This document shows positions 47,813 to 56,260 of a stretch of 56,319 nucleotides of DNA, in pieces. The stretch is taken from the IMG/VR virus record IMGVR_UViG_3300020478_000009, positions 1 to 56,319 of that record. One strand, 5' to 3'. Each line of letters opens with the position of its first letter. Position 1 is the stretch's first letter. Under the pieces are notes generated by a model. The model saw only the letters and a list, made by a program, of their open reading frames with translations. It was not told where the DNA came from and did no database searches. Source of the DNA: a virus. The position numbers and the translations under genes were made by a program.

Positions 47813-48342
47813 GTGCTTCAAGTCCTTTTACAATAATGGAAACTGCTACAGGCACAGGTAGTGCTTCTGCTATTACGTTTAGTTCTATTCCGCAGACGTT
47901 CAAAAGTTTGATGATAGTAGGTCAAGTAAAATCAGATATAGCTACTGGCAATGACGGTTTTTATTTGACGGTTAATGGTGATGCTACGGTTTCTCATTAT
48001 TCAGGTAAGTCCACTTTTAATTACAACGGCACAATGTATTATCAGGATTATTACAGTAGTTACGCTGGTTGGTATGTTACAGCTATCCCTTCAGATGGTT
48101 GGTATGCTGACAAACTGGGTTGGATGGATGTTCTCATTCCGAATTACACGCAGAGCAGTAATTGGCAAACGATGCAAGTAGAAACAGGTATTCAAAACAC
48201 AAACACTACGGAATCAATGTTTGCTCAAGCAAATGGGGCTTGGACTAATTCAACGACAGCGGCAGTAACATCATTAACATTTACGTTAATGTCAGGGAAT
48301 TGGACTACAGACAGCAAAATAACTATGTATGGATTAGGATAG
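47809..48342 (+). CDS. Tail-surface protein, paralogue 6 of 6
   Basis: A 177-residue member with the clearest family plan: M-E-T-A-T-G-T-G-S-A-S-A-I-T-F, S-S-I-P-Q-T-F-K-S-L-M-I-V-G-Q and the end K-I-T-M-Y-G-L. ATGA overlap with paralogue 5. Confidence 0.62.
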   Translation: MSASSPFTIMETATGTGSASAITFSSIPQTFKSLMIVGQVKSDIATGNDGFYLTVNGDATVSHYSGKSTFNYNGTMYYQDYYSSYAGWYVTAIPSDGWYADKLGWMDVLIPNYTQSSNWQTMQVETGIQNTNTTESMFAQANGAWTNSTTAAVTSLTFTLMSGNWTTDSKITMYGLG

Positions 48343-48350
48343 GAGACATT

Positions 48351-48644
48351 ATGGCAAATCCAATGAGATTAACAAATGAATCGGGTGAATGGAAAGAAGT
48401 CGAAATGACTGACGAAGAAGTCGCCCAAATGGAAAAAAGCAATGAAGAAGCTGATAAAAATATAGACAGTATCCGACCTGAACGTGACAGTCGATTAGAT
48501 CGGTCAGATTGGACGATTGGTAACGATTCACCACTTTCAACATCGAAACAGGATGAATGGAAAACATACAGGCAAAAATTAAGAGATTTACCTGCCGCAT
48601 TTTCTAAAGTTTCAGAAGTTGTGTGGCCGACACCACCAAGTTAA
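48351..48644 (+). CDS. Tail fibre assembly-like protein
   Basis: A 97-residue protein: I-R-P-E-R-D-S-R-L-D-R-S-D-W-T, S-P-L-S-T-S-K and W-K-T-Y-R-Q-K-L-R-D-L-P followed by W-P-T-P-P match the small chaperone-like proteins encoded after phage fibres. Ribosome-binding site AGGAGAC before the ATG at 48351. Confidence 0.72.
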   Translation: MANPMRLTNESGEWKEVEMTDEEVAQMEKSNEEADKNIDSIRPERDSRLDRSDWTIGNDSPLSTSKQDEWKTYRQKLRDLPAAFSKVSEVVWPTPPS

Positions 48645-48647
48645 GAC

Positions 48648-49949
48648 ATGGCTTTTAATGGCAGGATAAACCCTAAACGGTTTAGGAGAGCGCAAGCTCA
48701 AGGTTATGCTCCTTTTGTTTGCGCCGCACCAACTAGTTGTGCCGTGTGGCGAGATGATGCTTCTTTGACTGTAACTTGGAAAGCGCCTGACACTAAAGGG
48801 CAGACTCTTGAAAGTTATGTTGTTTCGTATTCGAGCGATGGTGGTTCTAATTGGACTATTGCTTCAAGCTCAGTTTCATCGAGCGATACCGCTTATGACA
48901 TTACTGGTTTAACTAACGGCACTACATATATTTGTTCAGTTCAAGCGGTTACTTGGAAAGCAGGACTAAGGGGTTTAACTGGTAGTGTCGCACCTGCGGC
49001 ATCTATGAGTTATACAGTAACTGGAAGTCCTGACGAAGTTAAATACTACTCTGTGAATGACGCTGTTAATGGTGTCGGTTACAAGAAACAGTATGTCAAG
49101 TTTAACGCTTCAGGGAGTATATCTTTTACGACTAATCCGTCAAGTGTAAGTGTTACTGCCGCTGTTGTAGGCGGTGGAGGAGGAGCAGGTCGGACTGGTG
49201 GCTCATACGGCGGTGGCGGCGGTGGTGGTGGACAAAATGCAGAACACACCATAGGTCACCTCGATGTAACCAGTAACACACTTACGGTAACTGTTGGAGC
49301 CGGAGGAGCTTATGGTGGTAGCGCTGGAGATCCTTCTTCCGGTTCGGATTCAAGTATTACCAATTCAGGAGGAGCGGCAACCATTTACGGCAAAGGTGGA
49401 GGTCGTGGAGGAAACGGTTGGTCAGGCGCTAGTCCTCATGCTGGTTCTGCGAGTGGTAGTTCTTACGGTTCAGGTGGTGGTGGTATTTACAGCGGACAAA
49501 AAGGATACTCAGGTGGTGCGATTTACGGAAATAACGGAGGTGAAGGAGCCTCAAACTGGTCTTATGGAGCAAGAACAGCAGGCGCTGGTGGCGGCATGGG
49601 CGCTGTTGGTGGCAACGCATATGTCTATCCTTATGCGGGCGGTCAATCATACGGCGGTTACGGTGGTCAAGGTGTAACACGACAACACGGTGGCAGTTGG
49701 TTCAATATGGGTGGCGGCGGCGGTGGTGGAGGAATGTATAATTCCGGTGGAGCAGCATGGTTGTTTACCAGTTACGGTTACGGTGGCGGCGGCGCTGGGT
49801 ACTCAGGTGGCTATTACGGAGCCGCTCCGGTAACACCCCAAGGGGGTAATGGAACCGCAAATTACGGCGGTGGTGGTGGTGGCGGCGGCTACAGTAATGA
49901 TGGCGGTTCAGGTGGTTCAGGTACTGTTTTAATGAAGTGGGATGTGTAA
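48648..49949 (+). CDS. Fibronectin-III plus glycine-rich tail protein
   Basis: A 433-residue protein. Residues about 25-125 form an FN3 domain (W-R-D-D-A-S-L-T-V-T-W-K-A-P, Y-D-I-T-G-L-T-N-G-T-T-Y). From about 165 it is a glycine-rich domain (G-G-G-G-A-G, G-G-G-G-G-G runs), like the polyglycine-sandwich tips of phage fibres that carry host-range loops. Probably a receptor-contact protein at the tail tip. Confidence 0.78.
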   Translation: MAFNGRINPKRFRRAQAQGYAPFVCAAPTSCAVWRDDASLTVTWKAPDTKGQTLESYVVSYSSDGGSNWTIASSSVSSSDTAYDITGLTNGTTYICSVQAVTWKAGLRGLTGSVAPAASMSYTVTGSPDEVKYYSVNDAVNGVGYKKQYVKFNASGSISFTTNPSSVSVTAAVVGGGGGAGRTGGSYGGGGGGGGQNAEHTIGHLDVTSNTLTVTVGAGGAYGGSAGDPSSGSDSSITNSGGAATIYGKGGGRGGNGWSGASPHAGSASGSSYGSGGGGIYSGQKGYSGGAIYGNNGGEGASNWSYGARTAGAGGGMGAVGGNAYVYPYAGGQSYGGYGGQGVTRQHGGSWFNMGGGGGGGGMYNSGGAAWLFTSYGYGGGGAGYSGGYYGAAPVTPQGGNGTANYGGGGGGGGYSNDGGSGGSGTVLMKWDV

Positions 49950-50464
49950 TGGCACATTTCGCTGAGGTAGATGAAAGCAACATAGTTTTACAAATTGTGG
50001 TACTTAGCAATACTGAAATCGCAGATGGTCGTTTCGCTTCAGGTGAATCTGAACAGAAAGGGATTGATTTCTTAAACAATCTATTTCCTGATTCTAAAAC
50101 TTGGGTGCAAACTTCGTACAACGAAAACTTTAGAGGAAAGTATGCGAGGATCGGTGGGACTTACGATAAAGATTTAGATAAGTTCATACCAATAAAACCG
50201 TTTGATTCTTGGGTTTGGAATAACTCGGAAAACAACTGGGAAGCACCAGTTCAACCGCAACCTGTTGGTCAAATATGGAATGAAGAAAAAGGCGAGTGGG
50301 AAATCCCTGAAAAGCCTTCAGATGTTCCCCCTTCATGGGAATGGGATTCAACGAACGGTGGATGGATACCACCTGACGGTATTGGTGTCCCTGAATTTGA
50401 AGAAGGTAAGATTAAAGAGTGGGATGAGGAGAACAGACAATGGACTGTTCGTGATGTAACATAG
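49949..50464 (+). CDS. Conserved marine-phage structural protein
   Basis: A 171-residue protein starting M-A-H-F-A-E-V-D, with G-K-Y-A-R-I-G-G-T-Y-D and F-D-S-W-V-W-N. This start and core match a structural family I know from many marine phages. The C-terminal half repeats Trp/Pro/Glu motifs (W-N-E-E-K-G-E-W-E). TAATG overlap with the upstream gene. Role unknown, probably virion. Confidence 0.7.
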   Translation: MAHFAEVDESNIVLQIVVLSNTEIADGRFASGESEQKGIDFLNNLFPDSKTWVQTSYNENFRGKYARIGGTYDKDLDKFIPIKPFDSWVWNNSENNWEAPVQPQPVGQIWNEEKGEWEIPEKPSDVPPSWEWDSTNGGWIPPDGIGVPEFEEGKIKEWDEENRQWTVRDVT

Positions 50465-50468
50465 TTGA

Positions 50469-51218
50469 ATGAACATTCCTACGACTAAAAGCACAGTTCA
50501 ACTGGACTTATTGCATCCACGATTCGTGACAAGACTTGAAGCTTTTTTTCAAGATCCGCAAATCAAAGGCAAGGTAGCTGTTTCATCCGGTTGCAGAAGC
50601 TACGCCGATCAGAAGTATTACTATGATCGTTACAAGTCAGGTCGTAGCACCATTCTTGCGGCTAATCCTGATAGGCGTTTCGGTGAGAAAGCTTTAGATG
50701 GTTTGGGTATATGGCGAGGCTCATGGCACATGCAACAGCTTGACGGCTGGTGTTACGCAGTGGACCTCGCTCAAATGGATAAGTCGATTAGCAAACCGGA
50801 AATAAATCGCATAGCCACAATGTATGGTGTCCAGCCAACTGTTGCTTCTGAGTGGTGGCATCACCAGCCTCGTAAATCAACTGACTGGTTTGAAGCTCCA
50901 GCTTTGAAGGGTGAATCAACTGAAGCCCCTGATGCTCCTGAACCTAAGATTGATTGGGCGGCGATAGCGGCGGCGATTAAGAAGCAACGTCAACAGGTTA
51001 GAAAAACTCCGTTGACTAAAGGCTCAAAAGGTGACGCTGTTAAAACCATTCAGACTTGCATGGGAAATCAGGGAATTAGATGCGGTGTAGCTGACGGTAT
51101 CTTTGGTCGTAAGACAGCTACAGCGGTTAAACAACTTCAAAAGAACCATCGTCTACCTGTAAATGGTATTGTTGACATTAAGACCTTTGATGTTTCTTTT
51201 AAAGAAAGAGGAAGATAA
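50469..51218 (+). CDS. Endolysin: M15-type peptidase with peptidoglycan-binding domain
   Basis: A 249-residue wall-degrading enzyme. Residues about 1-140 form a VanY/M15 zinc peptidase (S-G-C-R-S, S-W-H87-M-Q, A-V-D99-L-A and E-W-W-H131-H), which cuts D-Ala-containing peptide bonds. About 180-245 is a PG_binding_1 domain (L-T-K-G-S-K-G-D-A-V-K-T-I-Q, D-G-I-F-G-R-K-T-A). No signal peptide, so release needs the holin downstream. Confidence 0.82.
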   Translation: MNIPTTKSTVQLDLLHPRFVTRLEAFFQDPQIKGKVAVSSGCRSYADQKYYYDRYKSGRSTILAANPDRRFGEKALDGLGIWRGSWHMQQLDGWCYAVDLAQMDKSISKPEINRIATMYGVQPTVASEWWHHQPRKSTDWFEAPALKGESTEAPDAPEPKIDWAAIAAAIKKQRQQVRKTPLTKGSKGDAVKTIQTCMGNQGIRCGVADGIFGRKTATAVKQLQKNHRLPVNGIVDIKTFDVSFKERGR

Positions 51219-51562
51219 TGACTGATCATGCGTGGCTTAGTGTCACAAATAATTCAAACGTAACTGAAGTGCGTTCACTTCAGGAAGCGTTGGTTGCTAA
51301 AGGACACCGTATCGGTATAGATGGGCGATTCGGTATTAGCACTCAGCGTTGTGTGGTTGAGTTTCAGAACGAAAACAATCTCACGCCTGATGGTAACGTT
51401 GGTCCTGCAACTTGGGCCGCTCTAGAGGGTGGCGCTAAGAAAAAGAAAGCAGAACCTAAAGTAGAAGCTGAAGAAAAAGCTGAGGAGAAAAAACCTGCAA
51501 CTAAGAAAGCCCCAGCTAAGAAAGCTCCAGCTAAAAAAGCTCCAGCTAAGAAAGGCTCCTGA
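51218..51562 (+). CDS. Peptidoglycan-binding protein with K-A-P-A-K repeat tail
   Basis: A 114-residue protein: one PG_binding_1 domain (V-R-S-L-Q-E-A-L, I-D-G-R-F-G-I-S-T, G-N-V-G-P-A-T-W) followed by an acidic then histone-like tail with three K-K-A-P-A repeats. A second lysis or wall-anchoring factor; the tail may bind DNA or teichoic polymers. Overlaps the endolysin stop (TAATG). Confidence 0.75.
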   Translation: MTDHAWLSVTNNSNVTEVRSLQEALVAKGHRIGIDGRFGISTQRCVVEFQNENNLTPDGNVGPATWAALEGGAKKKKAEPKVEAEEKAEEKKPATKKAPAKKAPAKKAPAKKGS

Positions 51563-51831
51563 TGTTAGGAAACCTTAAATTAGATTGGGGACAAATCCGG
51601 GATGTGGCGGAAAGAGCCATATCCACTTATGCACAAACGGTAGTTGGTCTTTATTTGGCTGGTGGTTTAACAGAAATTTCTATTTCTGGAGTAAAAACTT
51701 TGGCTATTGGTGCGTTACCTGCGGCATTGTCTATCGTAAAGAGCTATGCTTGTAGTATTCTTCCGATTGGGGATGCTTCGGCTTCGCTCTTAAAGGCTAG
51801 TCCGAATAATGCGGAACTACCGGAAGACTAA
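51562..51831 (+). CDS. Holin-like membrane protein
   Basis: An 89-residue protein with hydrophobic segments at about 24-40 and 45-68 and an acidic C-terminus, right after the endolysin genes. Y-A-Q-T-V-V-G-L-Y-L-A-G-G-L resembles actinophage holins. Would open the membrane for the endolysin. Confidence 0.7.
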   Translation: MLGNLKLDWGQIRDVAERAISTYAQTVVGLYLAGGLTEISISGVKTLAIGALPAALSIVKSYACSILPIGDASASLLKASPNNAELPED

Positions 51832-51887
51832 TTAAGCTATAAATTTTATCTAAAAAGTAGTGTCCTGTGTGACCTGATGGAGTCACA

Positions 51888-52322
51888 ATGGACAGTAAAG
51901 AGCTTACAGAAGCATTAACTAACATTCAGGATAAGCTGAATGAGATCATTCCCTGTCGTTGTGCGCCTGAAAAAGCCCCGGAACAAAGCAAAATAGAACA
52001 GGCAACGTCTTTAATTGACAAAATTAAAGATAATATCGCATATATTGTTGGTTTGCCTGCAACTCTGGGCGGGGCCTTTGGGTTCCTTTGGGATTCATCG
52101 GCTGAAGAAGCCGAGTTGACACACAAGGTTACAATGCTTGAAGAAGCTGTTGCTGGCCTTAAAGCGGAAAATGACTTACTAGGTGGAGGAACAAAGAATT
52201 TCTCTATTGATATGAGTTCAGCCCCGGGAGGTTCCCTGACGGTAATAGTTATAGCAGGAGTAATCGCTGTAGCTGTTGGGTTTCTGATTGTTTATCAGAA
52301 GCGCCGTAGAAGCCATTCTTGA
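51888..52322 (+). CDS. Second lysis-region membrane protein
   Basis: A 144-residue protein with a cysteine pair (C-R-C) near residue 23, a hydrophobic segment at about 53-68, a coiled coil (about 72-96) and a C-terminal membrane helix (V-I-V-I-A-G-V-I-A-V-A-V-G-F-L-I-V) ending in basic residues. A co-holin or spanin-like role is plausible. Its stop overlaps the next TTG start. Confidence 0.6.
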   Translation: MDSKELTEALTNIQDKLNEIIPCRCAPEKAPEQSKIEQATSLIDKIKDNIAYIVGLPATLGGAFGFLWDSSAEEAELTHKVTMLEEAVAGLKAENDLLGGGTKNFSIDMSSAPGGSLTVIVIAGVIAVAVGFLIVYQKRRRSHS

Positions 52323-55300
52323 AGCGCTGCAGGCTTTTACTGGGTAGATTACTGGGTAATTTACTGGGTTTACTGGGTAATTCAGGCTCTTTATACCCCA
52401 GAGCAGTTAGAAAACCCTATAAAATCAAGAGTTTTGATATACCGGGATGTCCCAGCTCCTCTAAGAGCCTGTCACGGGGGTTAATAGCCTCAGGCGCTCT
52501 AATTGCTCTTCTAAGCGTTTCTTGTGCAGAAGCAACTAAATCTACAAATGTATCAGCTGGGGAAGCCCCAGATGAGCTTGTAGAGCCTGTAGAAGCTAAT
52601 TCTGAAGTTAGTAATACAGAAATTACCACTGGGAAAATAGGAGCTGGAGAAACAGGTTCAGGAGCTGGAGAAACAGGTTCCCAGAACAGGGCTATTCGGG
52701 CTTCTACTGGGTATAAGCCTGTCAAAGATGGCTTTGGTTTCGAGAATTTTGGTGGAGGAGAAGCTCCGGCTGAGTTAACAGTGAACATGACACGCAGATT
52801 TTATGGTGATAATCAAGTCTGTTCAGATGTAACAGACAACGAATGCACACCTTACCCAGTTATTTTACAGCTAATCGCTCAGGCTAACAGGTCAATGCAG
52901 GGAGGCTTATGTGAAGGTTTAACGGTTCTTTCCTTGCGATTAGCTAACGACCTGAAAGCTCTTACAGGCTTTCAAGATGTTGAAGATGTAGCTTCGCTAA
53001 TTAAAGAAGATCCGGCTCTCCTCTCGGAGATTGCTTACTGGTATGTAACCCAGTTTGCTATCGAAGTTCAGCAAGAAGCCGCACAGTTTTTAGAACTTTC
53101 TCCTTTAGCTTTAGCTCGTATTCTTTACGAAGATTTCGCTAAAGCAGAAACTGGTGAACCTTCAGTCGGTTACACGATGGGTATTTACTCTGAGCAAGGA
53201 GGACACGCTGTTACTCCATACAAAGTTGAAACTAATGGAGATATTTGGCGCATTTACATTTACGATTCCAACTGGCCTACAGCTGAAAGATGGATAGATG
53301 TAGATGAAGATGGTTGGAGTTATGCGTTAGCCGCAACTAATCCAACAGAAAAAGCTGAAGCTTGGGGTGGTGGGATTGGCACAATGGAACTCACACCTAT
53401 GACGGTAAGAAATGGGCCGTTCACTTGTGCTTTTTGTCCATCTGATAAAGAAGAAAAATCTGGAACTCTTTTAACTGTTGCCGCTTCAGGTAGCAAGCAA
53501 ATGGCTTTACAGATTGAAACTCCAGAAGGAAACCGTTTAGGGTATTACGATGGTTCTTTTGTAAATGAAATTGAAGGTGCTACTTATCGGTATCTGATTT
53601 CCGGACCTAGCACCGCTGATCCAGTAATGGTTTTTTTACCACCGGGAGTAGATGATTTCAGTGCAGATGTAGACGTTATTGATGTTCCCACTCCGGGAGA
53701 TTCTTCATCGTCTGTCCAATCCTCCCCCTCGATTCCTCAAGAATCGGAGGTCAGTATCCCACCGGAGCAGGAACCTATTACAGAAAATATCACACAACAG
53801 TTTTCATTACTGATTTTAGATGAAGAGAAATCAGTTCAAATTGAAGCTGAGGTAATTGAAGAAGAACCAATTTCTGCGGAGATAACAGGTGAACCGGAGA
53901 TTGCAGAATCTTTAATCAATTTTTCTGAAGAATCTGTAGAGATAGCCGACATTGAAGAAGCGGCAGTCGCTATCGCTGTAGATGCTTTAGAAGTAGAAAT
54001 AGACGTAGAGCAAGGTCAACAGGTGGCTGTCCAATTCGTTCCTGAGCCACCGCCTGTAGTAGAAGCAGGACAACCTGAACCAGTTGTAGAAGCTCCAGCA
54101 ATGTTAGATATTTCTATTGCTGATGACACAGGTGAAGTGCTTGCAGAAGTAGAGGTTGATTTAACTCCTTTCCGTGTTGAGGACAGACAGGAAGAGACAG
54201 AGCTAGAAGAAGAACCTGAACAAGCTCCCATAGTGCTTGCGATTTCGTTTGATGAGGAGATCGGTGAAATAGAACAAGTAGAAGAGTCTATCGAAGCTTG
54301 GGTGGCTTCAGACGCAGAATACTTTCAAGCAATCGTAGAGGATCGGTTAGATGAAGTATTAGGTGAAATTTATGTTGAGGAATTAGAAGAACGAGAAGAG
54401 TGGGAACTTCCTGAAGAATTTTTTGAAGAAGAATTTGATTTATTAGACACGCTATTAGCAGTTGAAGAAGAGTACTGGGAAGATGAACACTGGGAAGAGA
54501 TTGAGTATGACGAGGAATGGTTTGAAGAAATTGAATTAGCCGAAATTGAGTTATTCGGTGTTTACGAAGAAGAAGAGTGGTGGGATGAAGAAGAATGGAT
54601 AGAAGAAGATGAATGGTTTGAAGAAATTTGGATTGAAGAAGAATGGATCGAAGAACAATTTGATCCTGAACAATTATTTGAAAGATTTGAGGAACAAGAA
54701 AATGAAGAATTATTGGAAGAAATTTTTGATGAATTTGAAGAGTTTGAATTTGAAGAAGAAGGAGAAGAAGAACTCCTCGAAGAAGAGTGGTGGTTGGAAG
54801 AACCCGAAGGGCTTCCCGAATCCTTTGAGGAAATAGACTTTGAGGAAGAGTGGGAGGAAGAGTGGAACGAACTTCCTCCTACTACCACATGGATGGAAGA
54901 GTGGGATTTTGACGAGTTCGGTGAAATACCTGAAGATATGCTCGGATGGTCAGACGAAGATTTTGATTTATTTGAAACATTTTTAGATAACACAATAGAA
55001 GAAGAAGAATTAGAAGTCTGGGAGGAAGATCCTTTTCTTAACACTGAGGAAGAATGGGAAGAATGGGAAGATGAGTTTTGGTTTGAAGATTCTGAACTAG
55101 AAGATGATTGGGTAGATGATTGGATAGAAGAGGAGGAAGAAATTGAAGAAGAAGAAGAAACCCCACCACTTGAAGAAGAAGAATGGGAGAGTAACACCGA
55201 AGAAGAAGCTGATGAGTTCAGCGAGCTTGCCGAAATCATAGAGGAGGAATGGGATAATCCTTACGCAGATTGCATAGGCACTTCAGCTTGTGAAAATGCA

Positions 55301-56260
55301 CCAAGCGGTTTTGATAGTTGGGAATCTTGGGAAGCGGCAAACAATCCTAATTATGTAGCACCTGAAGTGGGTGATCCTGATTACATACCACCGCCTCCAC
55401 CTCCACCAGTTTATGTCCCTGTTTATTGGGGTTACAACGATGATTTAATTACTGAAAGATTTAGCGAGAGTAGTGAGTCAACTGTTACGACTGTTTTAGC
55501 TAGAGGCGAAGATGGACATTGGTATGAGACACACACAACAGAAACGACTGTCACAACCACGACTTACACTACAAATGGCACAGAACAATATAGTTGCGTA
55601 GATAATAGTTGTGTTTTATTAGGCACTACTTGGGGAGATGAAACAAGCGCCCAAACGGTAGCGGTAACAACTGCTACTGAGGTTGTACCTGCATCCTGCG
55701 ATCAGGGTGGATTTACTGGTCTAGGTGACTGGTGCATAGTTGATTCCAATAGCCGTAATGACCACGATTGGGTTGCGTTCTCGGTTCCTACCGCCGCTGA
55801 AGAAAACGAAGCCTGCGACTGCACAGATGGCGATGGGCTTATGGATATTCGTATAGACGCTGAAACGAACTTAACCAGAGCGCAGTTCGGGCAGAACAAT
55901 GAATGGGGAGATCCTTATATCTACCTGAACCATGACACAGACTCAGATGACGGCGACCATTCAGGGGATAGGGATGCGATAACAGTTGGTAATCAAATCG
56001 CATACAACGATGACAGCGGTAGAGATTGCGGTAATGCGTGCAGTAATCCACCTAGCACAGCAACCGATCCAGACGAAACACCGAACGTGACGCTCGCTAA
56101 CGGTGATCCTGTCATTGAAAACGTGTCAGATTCTTGGGACTCTCGCATAACAAGAGAACTTTCTGCGGGAGACTATGTAGTACGGGCTTCGGTCTATAAC
56201 AACGCCAATAGCGGATGGTATCGCTTAACAATAAGAGATGCCGATGTTACATACCCATAA
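52319..56260 (+). CDS. Giant exported protein: papain-like domain, Glu/Trp-rich tract, PPC-like domain
   Basis: A 1313-residue protein from TTG 52319; no other start codon lies before the lipobox L-S-V-S-C. Residues about 170-330 suit a papain-like/C39 peptidase: G-L-C198-E-G-L-T, G-G-H296-A-V and Y-D316-S-N-W-P. About 620-980 is almost only Glu, Asp, Trp, Phe, Ile and Leu (E-E-E-W and W-I-E-E repeats), with few Arg or Lys. About 1128-1313 is a beta-sandwich like pre-peptidase C-terminal (PPC) domains, Asp-rich. Probably a secreted or virion-bound surface protein. Last late gene; the ferredoxin follows across the junction. Confidence 0.7.
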   Translation: MKRCRLLLGRLLGNLLGLLGNSGSLYPRAVRKPYKIKSFDIPGCPSSSKSLSRGLIASGALIALLSVSCAEATKSTNVSAGEAPDELVEPVEANSEVSNTEITTGKIGAGETGSGAGETGSQNRAIRASTGYKPVKDGFGFENFGGGEAPAELTVNMTRRFYGDNQVCSDVTDNECTPYPVILQLIAQANRSMQGGLCEGLTVLSLRLANDLKALTGFQDVEDVASLIKEDPALLSEIAYWYVTQFAIEVQQEAAQFLELSPLALARILYEDFAKAETGEPSVGYTMGIYSEQGGHAVTPYKVETNGDIWRIYIYDSNWPTAERWIDVDEDGWSYALAATNPTEKAEAWGGGIGTMELTPMTVRNGPFTCAFCPSDKEEKSGTLLTVAASGSKQMALQIETPEGNRLGYYDGSFVNEIEGATYRYLISGPSTADPVMVFLPPGVDDFSADVDVIDVPTPGDSSSSVQSSPSIPQESEVSIPPEQEPITENITQQFSLLILDEEKSVQIEAEVIEEEPISAEITGEPEIAESLINFSEESVEIADIEEAAVAIAVDALEVEIDVEQGQQVAVQFVPEPPPVVEAGQPEPVVEAPAMLDISIADDTGEVLAEVEVDLTPFRVEDRQEETELEEEPEQAPIVLAISFDEEIGEIEQVEESIEAWVASDAEYFQAIVEDRLDEVLGEIYVEELEEREEWELPEEFFEEEFDLLDTLLAVEEEYWEDEHWEEIEYDEEWFEEIELAEIELFGVYEEEEWWDEEEWIEEDEWFEEIWIEEEWIEEQFDPEQLFERFEEQENEELLEEIFDEFEEFEFEEEGEEELLEEEWWLEEPEGLPESFEEIDFEEEWEEEWNELPPTTTWMEEWDFDEFGEIPEDMLGWSDEDFDLFETFLDNTIEEEELEVWEEDPFLNTEEEWEEWEDEFWFEDSELEDDWVDDWIEEEEEIEEEEETPPLEEEEWESNTEEEADEFSELAEIIEEEWDNPYADCIGTSACENAPSGFDSWESWEAANNPNYVAPEVGDPDYIPPPPPPPVYVPVYWGYNDDLITERFSESSESTVTTVLARGEDGHWYETHTTETTVTTTTYTTNGTEQYSCVDNSCVLLGTTWGDETSAQTVAVTTATEVVPASCDQGGFTGLGDWCIVDSNSRNDHDWVAFSVPTAAEENEACDCTDGDGLMDIRIDAETNLTRAQFGQNNEWGDPYIYLNHDTDSDDGDHSGDRDAITVGNQIAYNDDSGRDCGNACSNPPSTATDPDETPNVTLANGDPVIENVSDSWDSRITRELSAGDYVVRASVYNNANSGWYRLTIRDADVTYP
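52337..52379 (+). repeat. Four TTACTGGGT direct repeats
   Basis: Copies start at 52337, 52349, 52361 and 52370 (spacing 12, 12 and 9), inside the start of the giant exported-protein gene, where they encode L-L-G-R/N/L repeats. Because they sit before the true signal peptide, they may be a protein-binding array or a recent slippage product. Confidence 0.65.
52411..52435 (-). other. Copy of the conserved hairpin element (minus strand)
   Basis: Read on the minus strand this is AAAACTCTTGATTTTATAGG followed by GTTTTC, a close match to the 17070-17096 terminator. Here it lies inside an open frame, 32 bases after the TTACTGGGT repeats, so it may be a shared binding site rather than a terminator. 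Confidence 0.5.

Noticed and set aside
49280-49940. Gly-codon repeats considered as a CRISPR-like or tandem DNA repeat
   Set aside because: Units are irregular GGN runs coding for a glycine-rich fibre tip; there are no regular spacers.
54562-55239. Long Ser-rich reverse-strand open frame
   Set aside because: It is the complement of the Glu-rich tract: GAA/GAG runs read backwards give TTC/CTC/TCT. Composition is fully explained by the forward gene.
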